The notes: generated by a model from the letters alone, not told the origin. A stretch of 64,000 nt of DNA from Leifsonia sp. ku-ls (GCA_003367665.1 QKXI01000008.1:124001-188000), one strand, 5' to 3'. Positions 36,935 through 49,502 are shown, counted from the stretch's first letter. Program-made: numbers and translations.

Positions 36935-37855
36935 ATGGAGTCGCGCAGCTTCCCCATCCCGGACGGGCTCGAGGGTTCGCGCGTCGACGCGGGGCTCGCC
37001 AAGCTGCTCGGCTTCTCGCGCAGCTTCGCGGCCGAGATCGCGGAGGCGGGCGGCGTGACCGTCGACGGCCGCGAGGCGGGCAAATCCGACCGGCTGACGG
37101 CCGGCTCCTGGCTCGAGGTGACCTGGCAGCCGAAGTCCGACGTCGAGATCGTGCCCATCGCCGTCCCCGACCTCACGATCGTCTACGACGACGACGACAT
37201 CGTGGTGATCGACAAGCCCGTCGGCGTCGCCGCGCATCCCTCGGTCGGCTGGGAGGGCCCGACGGTGCTCGGCGCCCTCGCCGCGGCGGGGTTCCGGATC
37301 TCGACCTCCGGCGCGGCCGAACGCGCCGGCATCGTGCACCGGCTCGACGCCGGCACGAGCGGTCTCATGGTGGTGGCGAAGTCGGAGCGCGCGTACACGG
37401 CGCTGAAGCGCGCGTTCCACGACCGCACGGTCGAGAAGATCTACCACGCCGTGGTCCAGGGCCACCCGGACCCGCTCTCCGGCACGATCGACGCCCCGAT
37501 CGGCCGGCACCCGCGGTCGGACTGGAAGTTCGCCGTGGTCGCCGGCGGCAAGCCGTCGGTCACGCACTACGAGACCATCGAGGCGTTCCCCGCCGCGAGC
37601 CTGCTGGAGATCCACCTGGAGACCGGCCGGACCCACCAGATCCGCGTGCACATGGCGGCGCAGCGGCACCCGTGCGTCGGCGACGCCATGTACGGCGCCG
37701 ACCCCGTGCTGAGCGCGAAGCTGGGCCTCACCCGGCAGTGGCTGCACGCCGTCCAGCTCGCCTTCGAGCACCCGGCGACGGGGGAGTGGGTCACCTTCAC
37801 GACGACCTACCCGGAGGACCTGCAACACGCCCTGGACGTGCTCCGGGCGTCGTAG
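36935..37855 (+). CDS. RluA-family rRNA pseudouridine synthase (RluD-like)
   Basis: 306-residue enzyme isomerising uridines to pseudouridine, probably in 23S rRNA. An N-terminal S4 RNA-binding domain ([31 protein letters not shown]) precedes the catalytic domain, which has the [12 protein letters not shown] motif with the catalytic Asp and a late [14 protein letters not shown] at 36935 immediately follows the lspA stop, as in many bacteria where lspA and rluD pair. Confidence 0.93.
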   Translation: MESRSFPIPDGLEGSRVDAGLAKLLGFSRSFAAEIAEAGGVTVDGREAGKSDRLTAGSWLEVTWQPKSDVEIVPIAVPDLTIVYDDDDIVVIDKPVGVAAHPSVGWEGPTVLGALAAAGFRISTSGAAERAGIVHRLDAGTSGLMVVAKSERAYTALKRAFHDRTVEKIYHAVVQGHPDPLSGTIDAPIGRHPRSDWKFAVVAGGKPSVTHYETIEAFPAASLLEIHLETGRTHQIRVHMAAQRHPCVGDAMYGADPVLSAKLGLTRQWLHAVQLAFEHPATGEWVTFTTTYPEDLQHALDVLRAS

Positions 37856-37863
37856 GTCCGACG

Positions 37864-37869
37864 TAGGCT
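37864..37869 (+). promoter_or_regulatory. -10 box before dnaE
   Basis: TAGGCT ends 10 nt before the ATG at 37880, implying a leader of at most a few nt. No ribosome binding site is visible. Confidence 0.4.
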
Positions 37870-37879
37870 GTACTCACCC

Positions 37880-41398
<3,519 letters not shown>

Positions 41399-41500
41399 CC
41401 CGCTCCCGCCGAGCCTCGGCCCTGCGCCGCCCCCGTCGACCCGCGCCCCCGCCGAGCCACCGCGCTCGCCGGCCCGCGCGCCAACAAGCCCCGCGCCTCC

Positions 41501-41561
41501 GCCGAATGGTGACAAGACGCGGCAATTCGGGCCGAGTGGTGACGACAAGTCACCACTCGGC
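41501..41561. repeat. Tandem palindromes between dnaE and the flavin reductase gene
   Basis: Two adjacent palindromic units of about 30 bp both begin GCCGA(A/G)TGGTGAC. Unit 1 (41501-41530) has imperfect CCGAAT/ATTCGG arms. Unit 2 (41531-41561) is a perfect 13-bp hairpin with a 5-nt GACAA loop. They sit between two convergent genes, so unit 2 may serve as a bidirectional terminator, but the tandem repeat suggests a dispersed palindromic element. Confidence 0.7.
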
Positions 41562-41573
41562 GGCCGGCGAGGG

Positions 41574-42104
41574 TCAGACCGGACTGCCCGGGCGCCAGTA
41601 GGTGCGCTCGTGGTAGACGAGGGGCGCGTCGTCCTCGCCGAGGGCGCCCTCCTCGATCTGCACGATCACCACGGCGCTGTTGTGCACGGTGGTCCGCTGC
41701 AGGATGCGGCCGACCATCCACGCCGTGGTGTCCTTGATCACGGGGAGTCCGTGCGGGCCGCGGTACCAGTGGTCGCCGAGGAAGCGCTGCTGGTTGTCGC
41801 CGGAGAGGATCTGCGCCACCTCGCGGTTACGCACGCCGAGCGTGTGGATGACGACGCGGTCGGTCTCCGCGATGGCCGGCCAGCTCGACGCCGACAGCGC
41901 CATGTTGAAGGTGGCGAGCGGAGGGACGGCCGCGAGCGAGGCGAGCGAGGTCGCGGTGAAGCCGACGGGCGTGCCGTCCTCGTGCTGCGCCGTGACGATC
42001 GCCACCCCCGCCGCGTGTCGCCGGAACGTCTGCCGGAAGGCCGCGAGGTCGGGGGTCGCGTCGGCGACGGCGCCGTCGGTGGGGTCGGGGGATGCGCTGT
42101 TCAT
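41574..42104 (-). CDS. Flavin reductase-like domain protein
   Basis: 176-residue protein of the flavin reductase (FMN-binding split barrel) family, which supplies reduced flavin to two-component monooxygenases. Visible: FRRHAAGVAIVTA, GFTATSLASLAAVPPLATFNM, with FMN contacts expected in the TATS/S segment, and a late HNSAVVIVQIEEG. No monooxygenase partner is nearby. Divergent from hisD. Confidence 0.85.
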   Translation of the reverse strand: MNSASPDPTDGAVADATPDLAAFRQTFRRHAAGVAIVTAQHEDGTPVGFTATSLASLAAVPPLATFNMALSASSWPAIAETDRVVIHTLGVRNREVAQILSGDNQQRFLGDHWYRGPHGLPVIKDTTAWMVGRILQRTTVHNSAVVIVQIEEGALGEDDAPLVYHERTYWRPGSPV

Positions 42105-42148
42105 ATGTGCTCTGCAACGTTCTGGGGCGGGTCGGGATTCCGTGTCGG

Positions 42149-42154
42149 TAGGCT
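42149..42154 (+). promoter_or_regulatory. -10 box before hisD
   Basis: TAGGCT ends 9 nt before the ATG at 42164; no ribosome binding site is visible. Confidence 0.4.
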
Positions 42155-42163
42155 GGACGGGCC

Positions 42164-43474
42164 ATGATCCAGACCATCGACCTCCGCGGTGTCCAGCCTA
42201 CTCGCGCCGCCTTCCAGCGCCTCGTTCCCCGTCCCGTCGTGGATGTGCAGGTCGCGATGTCCGTCGCCGCCGACCTGATCGCCGACGTGCGGGAGCGCGG
42301 CGCCGCCGCCCTCCGCGACCAGGCAGAGCGTTTCGACGGCGGCGCGCCCGCCTCCGTGCGCGTGCCGCAGGCCGAGATCGACGCCGCCGTCGCCGCCCTG
42401 CCCGCGGAGGTGCGGGAGGCTCTCGAGGAGGCCATCTCCCGCGTCCGGCAAGCGACCGCCGCGCAGGTGCCGCCGGCGGCCGAGACGGTCATCCGTCCGG
42501 GCGCGAGCATCGTGCAGCGCTGGGAGCCTGTCGAGCGCGCCGGACTGTACGTGCCCGGCGGCAAGGCGGTCTACCCGTCGAGCGTCGTGATGAACGCCGT
42601 CCCCGCGCAGGTGGCCGGTGTCGCGTCCGTCGCGCTGGTCAGCCCGCCGCAGCGCGAGTTCGGGGGAGCTGTCCACCCCGTCATCCTCGGCGCCGCCGGG
42701 CTGCTCGGCATCGACGAGGTCTACGCGATGGGTGGAGCCGGCGCGATCGGCGCGCTCGCGTACGGCGTCGAGGAGCTGGGCCTGGAGCCCGTGCAGGTGA
42801 TCACCGGACCGGGCAACATCTACGTCGCGGCGGCCAAGCGTGTCGTCCGCGGCCAGACCGGCATCGACTCGGAGGCGGGCACCACCGAGATCCTCGTGAT
42901 CGCGGACGACACCGCGGACGCCGGCTACGTCGCGGCCGACCTGGTCAGCCAGGCCGAGCACGACGAGGCGGCGGCGTCGCTGCTCGTCACCGACAGCCCG
43001 GCCTTCGCCGACCGGGTCGTCGCCGAGCTCGGCCGCCTCGCCGACACCACCAAACACGCGGAGCGCGTGCGCACCGCCCTGGGCGGCCCGCAGTCCGCGG
43101 TCGTGCTGGTGGACGACCTGGAGGCCGCCGCGGCCTTCAGCAACGCCTACGGCCCGGAGCACCTCGAACTGCAGACGGCCGACCCGGACGCGCTGCTGGC
43201 CTCCATCCACAACGCCGGCGCCATCTTCGTCGGCCCGACCTCGCCGGTCAGCCTCGGCGACTACCTCGCCGGCTCCAACCACGTGCTCCCGACCGGCGGC
43301 CAGGCGCGGTTCTCGCCCGGCCTCGGCGCCTACTCGTTCCTGCGGCCGCAGCAGGTGGTCCGCTACGACCGCGAGGCGCTGAGCGAGGTCGCGGACCGGA
43401 TCGTGGCGCTCTCCACCGCGGAAGACCTCCCGGCGCACGGCGAAGCGGTCACCCAGCGGTTCCGCACCCGCTGA
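42164..43474 (+). CDS. hisD: Histidinol dehydrogenase
   Basis: 436-residue zinc- and NAD-dependent enzyme that oxidises histidinol to histidine in the last two steps of the pathway. The signature GPGNIYVAAAKRVVRGQTGIDSEAGTTEI is present, followed by the zinc and catalytic residues in SQAEHDE and later GPEHLEL and GDYLAGSNHVLPT. Other his genes are not in the window; here hisD stands alone before nrdR. Confidence 0.96.
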   Translation: MIQTIDLRGVQPTRAAFQRLVPRPVVDVQVAMSVAADLIADVRERGAAALRDQAERFDGGAPASVRVPQAEIDAAVAALPAEVREALEEAISRVRQATAAQVPPAAETVIRPGASIVQRWEPVERAGLYVPGGKAVYPSSVVMNAVPAQVAGVASVALVSPPQREFGGAVHPVILGAAGLLGIDEVYAMGGAGAIGALAYGVEELGLEPVQVITGPGNIYVAAAKRVVRGQTGIDSEAGTTEILVIADDTADAGYVAADLVSQAEHDEAAASLLVTDSPAFADRVVAELGRLADTTKHAERVRTALGGPQSAVVLVDDLEAAAAFSNAYGPEHLELQTADPDALLASIHNAGAIFVGPTSPVSLGDYLAGSNHVLPTGGQARFSPGLGAYSFLRPQQVVRYDREALSEVADRIVALSTAEDLPAHGEAVTQRFRTR

Positions 43475-43478
43475 GCGA

Positions 43479-43484
43479 TAGAAT
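43479..43484 (+). promoter_or_regulatory. -10 box, probable leaderless promoter of nrdR
   Basis: TAGAAT ends 6 nt before the nrdR ATG at 43491; no ribosome binding site is present. Confidence 0.5.
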
Positions 43485-43490
43485 CCCTCC

Positions 43491-43961
43491 ATGTTCTGCC
43501 CGTTCTGCCGCCACCCGGACTCCCGCGTCATCGACTCCCGCACGAGCGACGACGGGCTCTCCATCCGTCGGCGCCGGCAGTGCCCGGAGTGCGGTCGCCG
43601 CTTCTCCACCACCGAGACGGCGAGTCTCAGCGTGATCAAGCGCAGCGGAGTGGCGGAGCCGTTCAGCCGCGAGAAGATCGTCCTCGGCGTGCGCAAGGCG
43701 TGCCAGGGCCGCCCGGTCACCGACTCCGACCTGGCGGTGCTGGCCCAGAAGGTGGAGGAGACCATCCGCTCCACCGGCGCCTCCCAGATCGAGGCGAACG
43801 ACATCGGCCTGGCGATCCTGCCGGAGCTGCGCGAGCTCGACGAGGTGGCCTACCTGCGCTTCGCGAGCGTCTACCAGGCCTTCGACTCGCTCGACGACTT
43901 CGAGGAGGCCATCCGCTCGCTGCGGCTGGCGCACCACGCGGAGCCTGCCGGAGTCGAGTAG
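43491..43961 (+). CDS. nrdR: Ribonucleotide reductase repressor NrdR
   Basis: 156-residue transcriptional repressor of ribonucleotide reductase genes. The N-terminal zinc ribbon has Cys3, Cys6, Cys31 and Cys34 (CPFC, CPEC), followed by an ATP-cone domain ([16 protein letters not shown]) that senses ATP/dATP. No NrdR box was recognised in the window, so its targets lie elsewhere. Confidence 0.95.
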   Translation: MFCPFCRHPDSRVIDSRTSDDGLSIRRRRQCPECGRRFSTTETASLSVIKRSGVAEPFSREKIVLGVRKACQGRPVTDSDLAVLAQKVEETIRSTGASQIEANDIGLAILPELRELDEVAYLRFASVYQAFDSLDDFEEAIRSLRLAHHAEPAGVE

Positions 43962-43965
43962 CCGG

Positions 43966-43971
43966 TATTCT
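43966..43971 (+). promoter_or_regulatory. -10 box before pyrD
   Basis: TATTCT ends 9 nt before the ATG at 43981, so the leader would be very short or absent. Confidence 0.35.
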
Positions 43972-43980
43972 CATTCCGGC

Positions 43981-45024
43981 ATGTATCGCGCACTCTTCGA
44001 CCTCGTCCTGTCCCGGCTCGACCCCGAGCGGGCCCATCACCTCGCCTTCGTGGTGATCCGCGCCCTCCCGGCCGTCGGCCTGGGGGGTCTCGCGCGGCGC
44101 TTCACGGCGGCCGACCCGTCGCTCGCGGTGGAGGCCCTCGGGCTCCGCTTCGACTCGCCGTTCGGCGTGGCCGCGGGGTTCGACAAGGACGGCGAAGGGG
44201 TGCTCGGCCTCGGCGCACTCGGCTTCGGGCATGTGGAGGTCGGCACCATCACCGCGCGACCGCAGCCCGGCAACGACAGGCCGCGCCTGTTCCGGCTGAT
44301 CCCCGACCGCGCCGTCGTCAACCGGATGGGCTTCAACAACCACGGCGCCGCCGCGGCCGCCAACCGCCTGCTGCGCGTGCGGCGCGCCCGGCGGCGTCCC
44401 GTGCTCGGCGTCAACATCGGCAAGTCGCGCGTCGTCCCCGTCGAGGACGCGACGGCCGACTACCTCACCAGCGCCCGCGCGCTCGCGCCGGTCGCCGACT
44501 ACCTCGTCGTCAACGTCAGCTCGCCGAACACGCCCGGCCTGCGCGGCCTTCAGGAACTCGAGCTGCTGAGCCCGCTGCTGACCGCCGTGAAGGAGGTGGC
44601 GGGGGAGACGCCGCTGCTGGTGAAGATCGCGCCCGACCTCACCGACGAGCAGGTGGAGCGCATCGCCTGCCTGACCGTCGAGCTCGGGCTCGCCGGCATC
44701 ATCGCCACCAACACCACGATCTCGCGGGAGGGCCTCGTCACCGACCCCGCCGTCGTGGAGGCCGCCGGAGCCGGCGGGCTCAGCGGCGCGCCGCTCGCCG
44801 CCCGGTCGCTGCGGGTGCTCCGCCTCATCCGGGCGGTCGTCCCGCCGGAGCTCTGCGTCATCTCCGTCGGCGGCGTGGAGACCGCGGAGGATGTGCAGGA
44901 GCGCCTGGACGCGGGAGCGACCCTGGTGCAGGGCTACACGGCGTTCCTCTACCGCGGCCCGCTGTGGGCGCGGCAGATCAACCGCGGACTGCTACGCCTC
45001 CGGCGTCCCCTGGTGGAAGCGTAG
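43981..45024 (+). CDS. pyrD: Dihydroorotate dehydrogenase, class 2 (quinone-dependent)
   Basis: 347-residue membrane-associated flavoenzyme that oxidises dihydroorotate to orotate in pyrimidine synthesis, passing electrons to menaquinone. The hydrophobic N-terminal helix region marks class 2. FMN-binding segments are VAAGFDKDGE, NRMGFNNHGA, VNVSSPNTPGL (catalytic Ser region) and ISVGGVETAEDV. The last 33 nt overlap the 3' end of the convergent RNase H gene. Confidence 0.95.
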   Translation: MYRALFDLVLSRLDPERAHHLAFVVIRALPAVGLGGLARRFTAADPSLAVEALGLRFDSPFGVAAGFDKDGEGVLGLGALGFGHVEVGTITARPQPGNDRPRLFRLIPDRAVVNRMGFNNHGAAAAANRLLRVRRARRRPVLGVNIGKSRVVPVEDATADYLTSARALAPVADYLVVNVSSPNTPGLRGLQELELLSPLLTAVKEVAGETPLLVKIAPDLTDEQVERIACLTVELGLAGIIATNTTISREGLVTDPAVVEAAGAGGLSGAPLAARSLRVLRLIRAVVPPELCVISVGGVETAEDVQERLDAGATLVQGYTAFLYRGPLWARQINRGLLRLRRPLVEA

Positions 45025-45927
45025 GCGCCACCGCCCGGAGCTGCGCACCCACAGGGAGCTGCGCAGCGTCCCGCCGCGCGCGTCGGTCGTGCGCGCGGTG
45101 AGCAGCAGCGCTTCCGGGCCGACGCGGTCCACCCCGAGCACCTCCAGGTCGGCCACGAGCGGCTCCTCGTCGGCGAGCTCGGAGACGAGAGCGTCGCGTC
45201 CCCAGAGCCGGCCGGAGCGGCCGATCTCGGCGAACGACGGGTGCAGCAGCTCGGCGAGCCGGGAGGCATCGGAGCGCACCGCGGGCTCCAGCAGCTCGCG
45301 CTCCAGGCGTGCGACGAGCTCCTCGTCGGACTCCTCGGGCGGGAGGGCGTCGAACAGGTCGAAGGCGAGCGCCGTGTCCTCCTCGGCCGCGGGGGCGGGA
45401 GAGACGGGCGCGCTCGGCGCCGGCGTCGGCACCGGCGTCTCGGCCCGCTCCGTCGCGGCGGCCTGATCCGGCCAGCCGGGACCGATCGGGATGGGGTCGC
45501 CCTTCTGGTACGCCAGCGCCACTGCGCGGGCGCGCTCGTCGGCGGCCTCGTTCAGCTCGTGACCCGCGTGCCCCTTGACCCACTCGAAGCGGTAGCGTCG
45601 CCCGGCGAGACCGCGGTCGAGCCGCTCCAGCAGCTCGCGGTTGAGCACGGGCGAGCCGTCGGCCTTCCGCCAGCCTTTGCGCTTCCAGCCCGGCATCCAC
45701 TTGGTCACGGCGTTGATGACGTACTGGCTGTCGCAGAAGATGTGGAGCTCTTCGCCCAGGTGGGCGGTCGACTCCAGCAGGTCGATGACCGCCATGAGCT
45801 CGCCCTGGTTGTTGGTGCCGTGCGGCCAGCCGCCCGCCGACCAGTGCGCGTCGTCCACGTACCAGGCCCAGCCGGCCGGGCCGGGGTTGCCGAGGGCGGA
45901 GCCGTCCGCCGCCGCGACGATCGCCAC
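44992..45927 (-). CDS. rnhA: Ribonuclease HI fused to a SnoaL/DUF4440-like domain
   Basis: 311-residue two-domain protein. Residues 1-145 are RNase HI, cutting RNA in RNA-DNA hybrids, with the catalytic set Asp8, Glu43, Asp66 and Asp130. A Pro/Ala-rich linker (about 155-190) leads to a C-terminal SnoaL/NTF2-like (DUF4440-type) domain (about 200-311: LLHPSFAEIGRSGRLWGRDALV), often found in small-molecule enzymes or protein-protein contacts. GTG at 45927 is 1 nt from the upstream gene stop. The role of the extra domain is unknown. Confidence 0.88.
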   Translation of the reverse strand: MAIVAAADGSALGNPGPAGWAWYVDDAHWSAGGWPHGTNNQGELMAVIDLLESTAHLGEELHIFCDSQYVINAVTKWMPGWKRKGWRKADGSPVLNRELLERLDRGLAGRRYRFEWVKGHAGHELNEAADERARAVALAYQKGDPIPIGPGWPDQAAATERAETPVPTPAPSAPVSPAPAAEEDTALAFDLFDALPPEESDEELVARLERELLEPAVRSDASRLAELLHPSFAEIGRSGRLWGRDALVSELADEEPLVADLEVLGVDRVGPEALLLTARTTDARGGTLRSSLWVRSSGRWRLRFHQGTPEA

Positions 45928-45928
45928 G

Positions 45929-46522
45929 TCAGCTCGGGTACTGGCCGCGCTTGACCTGCGGCTTCGGCAGGCGCATGATCCGCAGCTGCAGGGCGCGCAT
46001 GGCGCCGTACCAGCGCAGGCCGCGCTCCACCTTCGTCTTGCCGAACTTGTCGCCGACGCGCCGCTGGATGAGGAAGCCGAGCACGATGCAGTCGACGACC
46101 GCGACGAAGAAGAAGCCCCACAGCGCGAACAGGCCGTACACCTGCATGGCGGGCCAGGGGAGGAACGTGAGCACGATGACGATCAGCATCACCGGGATGA
46201 GGAACTCGCCGATCGAGAACCGCGCGTCGACGTAGTCGCGCACGAACCGGCGCTGCGGTCCGCGGTCGCGGGCGGTCAGGTAGCGGTCGTCGCCGGCCGC
46301 CATGCCGATGCGTGCCTTCTCGCGCGCCTCGGCCTGCTTGGCGCGGGCGGCGCGGGCCGCCTCCTTGCGGTCGGTGGGCACCAGCGGACGCTTGCGGGCG
46401 GCCTCCTGCTCGCGGCGGCTCGGCGTCGGGACGCCCTTGCCCTGCTTCAGCCGCGCTGCCGTCTCTTCGGGGGTCTCGGCCACGGGCGTCTCCGCCTCGG
46501 CCGGGTTCTGTCGCTTTGCCAA
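45929..46522 (-). CDS. DUF3043 membrane protein
   Basis: 197-residue protein with a highly charged N-terminal half (PTPSRREQEAARKRPLVP) and two membrane segments near residues 112-132 and 136-158, ending in a basic tail. This matches the actinobacteria-specific DUF3043 family of unknown function. TTG at 46522 follows GAAGG by 8 nt; a longer in-frame ATG has no site. It sits 1 nt upstream of the RNase H gene and is likely co-transcribed. Confidence 0.82.
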   Translation of the reverse strand: MAKRQNPAEAETPVAETPEETAARLKQGKGVPTPSRREQEAARKRPLVPTDRKEAARAARAKQAEAREKARIGMAAGDDRYLTARDRGPQRRFVRDYVDARFSIGEFLIPVMLIVIVLTFLPWPAMQVYGLFALWGFFFVAVVDCIVLGFLIQRRVGDKFGKTKVERGLRWYGAMRALQLRIMRLPKPQVKRGQYPS

Positions 46523-46548
46523 CTTCGAGCCTTCGGTTGTGTGGGCTT

Positions 46549-46556
46549 TAAGATTA
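46549..46556. promoter_or_regulatory. Overlapping divergent -10 boxes of the dipeptidase and DUF3043 genes
   Basis: TAAGAT (plus, 46549-46554) ends 7 nt before the dipeptidase ATG. TAATCT (minus, 46556-46551) lies about 28 nt before the DUF3043 TTG. The two hexamers share four base pairs, so RNA polymerase could serve only one direction at a time. Confidence 0.5.
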
Positions 46557-46561
46557 CCCGC

Positions 46562-48016
46562 ATGACAGCCAGCCAGCAGACCCCCGTTCCGCACGCCGAC
46601 GGCGAGACCACGACGACCGCGCAGGAGGCGGCAGACCGGGAGGTGCGGGCCGCGGTCGACGCGGGTCTCCCGTCGGCGATCGCCGACCTGTCACAGCTGG
46701 TGCGCATCCCGTCGGTCTCCTGGTCGGCGTTCGACCCGGCGAACGTTCGCCGCAGCGCCGACGCCGTCGCCGCGCTGCTCACCGACTCCGGGATGTTCGA
46801 GCGCGTCGAGGTGAAGCAGGCGCCCATCGGCGAGGGCGAGACGCTCGGTCAGCCGGCGGTGCTCGCGACGCGCGCCGCGCGCAACGGGCGGCCCACCGTG
46901 CTGCTCTACGCGCACCACGACGTGCAGCCCGAGGGCGACGAGGCGAATTGGGACACCCCGCCGTTCGAACCGACCGTGCGCGGCGACCGGCTTTACGGTC
47001 GCGGCGCCGCCGACGACAAGGCGGGCGTGATGAGCCACGTCGCCACCGTTCGCGCCCTGAAGGACGTCTTCGGCGACGACCTCGACCTCGGCCTCGCGGT
47101 GTTCATCGAGGGGGAGGAGGAGTTCGGCTCCCGCTCGTTCGCGAACTTCCTGGAGCAGAACAAGGACGCCCTCGCGGCCGACGTGATCATCGTCGCCGAC
47201 TCCGACAACGTCGACGTGGACACGCCGGCGCTCACCGTCTCGCTGCGCGGCAACGTCACCTTCAAGCTGACGGTGTCGACGCTCGAGCACGCCTCCCACT
47301 CCGGCATGTACGGCGGAGCGGCCCCGGACGCGATGCTCGCCATGGTCAAGCTGCTCGCCACCCTGCACGCCGACGACGGCTCGGTGGCCGTCGAGGGGCT
47401 GACCTCGTACGCCGCCGCCGCGGAGCCGCCCGCGTTCGACGAGGAGGAGCTCGCGCGCGACGCCGCCTTCCTGCCCGGGGTGACGAGCATCGGCACGGGG
47501 CCCATCCTGTCCCGGATGTGGTCGCAGCCGACCATCACGGTGACCGGCATCGACGCGCCGAGCGTCGCCAACGCGTCCAACACCCTGCTGCCGAGCGTCT
47601 CCGTGCGGATCAGTTCCCGCGTGGCGCCCGGGCAGCCGGCGCGCGAGGCGTACGAGGCGCTGGAGCGGCACCTGCGCGCGCACGCGCCCTTCGGCGCCCA
47701 CGTCGCCATCGAGGACGTCGACCTCGGCGACCCGTTCCTCGTCGACACGGCCGGCTGGGCCGCGACCGAGGCGAAGCAGGCCATGACCGACGCCTGGGGC
47801 AAAGACGCCGTGGAGACCGGCATCGGCGGCTCCATCCCGTTCATCGCCGACCTGGTGCGCGACTTCCCGCAGGCGCAGATCCTGGTGACCGGCGTGGAGG
47901 ACCCCGACACGCGGGCGCACAGCCCGAACGAGTCGCTGCACCTCGGCGTGTTCAAGCGCGCGGTGCTGGCGGAGGCGCTGCTGCTGGCGCGTCTGAACGC
48001 GCGCGCGGCATCCTGA
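46562..48016 (+). CDS. M20-family dipeptidase
   Basis: 484-residue zinc peptidase of the M20 family (CNDP-like). Metal-binding and catalytic residues are visible in YAHHDVQPEGD, GRGAADDKAG, EGEEEFGS and the late HSPNESLHL. The lid domain has LEHASHSGMYGG. Substrate is probably a dipeptide; related N-acyl amino acid hydrolases cannot be excluded. The mRNA is likely leaderless, as TAAGAT lies 7 nt upstream and no ribosome binding site is present. Confidence 0.9.
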   Translation: MTASQQTPVPHADGETTTTAQEAADREVRAAVDAGLPSAIADLSQLVRIPSVSWSAFDPANVRRSADAVAALLTDSGMFERVEVKQAPIGEGETLGQPAVLATRAARNGRPTVLLYAHHDVQPEGDEANWDTPPFEPTVRGDRLYGRGAADDKAGVMSHVATVRALKDVFGDDLDLGLAVFIEGEEEFGSRSFANFLEQNKDALAADVIIVADSDNVDVDTPALTVSLRGNVTFKLTVSTLEHASHSGMYGGAAPDAMLAMVKLLATLHADDGSVAVEGLTSYAAAAEPPAFDEEELARDAAFLPGVTSIGTGPILSRMWSQPTITVTGIDAPSVANASNTLLPSVSVRISSRVAPGQPAREAYEALERHLRAHAPFGAHVAIEDVDLGDPFLVDTAGWAATEAKQAMTDAWGKDAVETGIGGSIPFIADLVRDFPQAQILVTGVEDPDTRAHSPNESLHLGVFKRAVLAEALLLARLNARAAS

Positions 48017-48036
48017 CGCAATTCCCACCGGAGCGA

Positions 48037-48042
48037 CGTACA
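48037..48042 (+). promoter_or_regulatory. -10 box of the A-type Fe-S carrier gene
   Basis: TACAAT lies 52 nt before the ATG at 48094, with a GGTGAGGAG ribosome binding site in the leader. Confidence 0.5.
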
Positions 48043-48093
48043 ATCGAGCCAGATTTCGTTCCACCGTTCGAAACACCCTTGGTGAGGAGTCCC

Positions 48094-48450
48094 ATGACCG
48101 ACACAACGCTGACCGCGACGAAGGCCCACGGAGTCGGCCTGACCGACGCTGCGGCATCCAAGGTCAGGAGCCTGCTCGAGCAGGAGGGCCGCGACGACCT
48201 GCGTCTGCGCGTCGCCGTCCAGCCCGGCGGGTGCTCCGGCCTGATCTACCAGCTGTACTTCGACGAGCGCATGCTCGACGGGGACGCGACCGTCGACTTC
48301 GGCGGGGTGGAGGTCATCGTCGACAAGATGAGCGTCCCGTACCTCGACGGTGCGACGATCGACTTCGAGGACACGATCCAGAAGCAGGGCTTCACGATCG
48401 ACAACCCCAACGCGACCGGCTCGTGCGCCTGTGGAGACTCGTTCCACTAG
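48094..48450 (+). CDS. erpA: A-type iron-sulfur cluster carrier (ErpA/IscA family)
   Basis: 118-residue HesB/IscA-like protein that delivers Fe-S clusters to apo-proteins. The three conserved cysteines are Cys47 (GGCSGL), Cys111 and Cys113 (CAC). It corresponds to Rv2204c, which also lies close to ctaC. The neighbouring Rieske and respiratory genes are plausible clients. A strong terminator follows. Confidence 0.92.
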   Translation: MTDTTLTATKAHGVGLTDAAASKVRSLLEQEGRDDLRLRVAVQPGGCSGLIYQLYFDERMLDGDATVDFGGVEVIVDKMSVPYLDGATIDFEDTIQKQGFTIDNPNATGSCACGDSFH

Positions 48451-48477
48451 GAGCTCCATAGCACACGAACGACCTCA

Positions 48478-48505
48478 GGGCCGCCCTCCACAGGGCGGCC
48501 CTTTT
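48478..48505 (+). terminator. Rho-independent terminator after the Fe-S carrier gene
   Basis: A perfect 10-bp stem GGGCCGCCCT / AGGGCGGCCC with a 4-nt loop, followed by TTTT. Confidence 0.93.
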
Positions 48506-48595
48506 GTTCGGATCAGGGTGTCAGTCGGAGTAGGGTAGACACAGCCACATACAGTTGCATGTGAACTGTCCCAGTAGTCACTCGAAAGGTCACCG

Positions 48596-49492
48596 GTGCG
48601 TCACAATCGCCGTCTCCGATGGGCTGCCATCCCGATCGCCGCGGCCCTGGTCGCGGTCCTGGCGGGCTGCACGCAGGCTCAGCTGCACGGATTCCTCCCG
48701 GGCTTCGTGGAGGGCGAGCCGCCCGTCACGAACCACACCGAGCGCATCAGCGGGCTCTGGGTCACGAGCTGGATCGTCCTGCTCATCGTCGGCATCGTCG
48801 TCTGGGGCCTCACGCTGTGGGCGGTCATCGTCTACCGCCGCCGCAAGGGGCAGACCGGCCTGCCGGTGCAGCTGCGCTACAACATGCCGATCGAGATCTT
48901 CTACACGATCGTGCCGCTCATCCTGGTGCTCGGCTTCTTCGCCTTCACGGCCCGCGACCAGGCGGCGATCGAGAAGCCGTACGCCAACCCCGACCTCAAG
49001 ATCCAGGTCTACGCCAAGCAGTGGGCGTGGGACTTCAACTACGTGACGGACAACGTCTACGACCCGGGCATCCAGGTGCAGCCCGACGACAACAGCGCCA
49101 CCCCCGGCTCTGTGCAGGAGGGCGAGATCCCGACGCTGTACCTGCCGGAGAACAAGAAGATCACGATCCAGCTCGACTCGCGCGACGTGATCCACTCCTT
49201 CTGGGTCCCCGCGATGCTCTACAAGAAAGACGTCATCCCGGGCAAGACCAACTACATGTACTTCGAGACCACCGACCGCACGGGCACCTTCGTGGGCAAG
49301 TGCGCGGAGCTCTGCGGCGAGTACCACTCCGCCATGCTCTTCAACGTGAAGATCGTGTCGCAGTCGGAGTACGACGCCCACATCCAGAAGCTGCGCGACC
49401 AGGGCTACGAGGGCCAGCTCGGCTCCGAGTACGACCGCAACCAGAACCTGCCAGGAACGGGCGCCCCGAAGGGCACCCAGGGCAACGAGTAG
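48596..49492 (+). CDS. ctaC: Cytochrome c oxidase subunit II
   Basis: 298-residue membrane lipoprotein subunit of the aa3 oxidase carrying the CuA centre. A lipobox LAGC puts the lipidated residue at Cys25. Two membrane helices follow. The CuA ligands are in DVIHSFW and [12 protein letters not shown] (near residues 236-247). GTG at 48596 has GAAAGG upstream. First gene of the ctaC-ctaD-ctaF operon; the protein probably accepts electrons directly from the diheme QcrC. Confidence 0.95.
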   Translation: MRHNRRLRWAAIPIAAALVAVLAGCTQAQLHGFLPGFVEGEPPVTNHTERISGLWVTSWIVLLIVGIVVWGLTLWAVIVYRRRKGQTGLPVQLRYNMPIEIFYTIVPLILVLGFFAFTARDQAAIEKPYANPDLKIQVYAKQWAWDFNYVTDNVYDPGIQVQPDDNSATPGSVQEGEIPTLYLPENKKITIQLDSRDVIHSFWVPAMLYKKDVIPGKTNYMYFETTDRTGTFVGKCAELCGEYHSAMLFNVKIVSQSEYDAHIQKLRDQGYEGQLGSEYDRNQNLPGTGAPKGTQGNE

Positions 49493-49502
49493 GACGCCAC
49501 AG

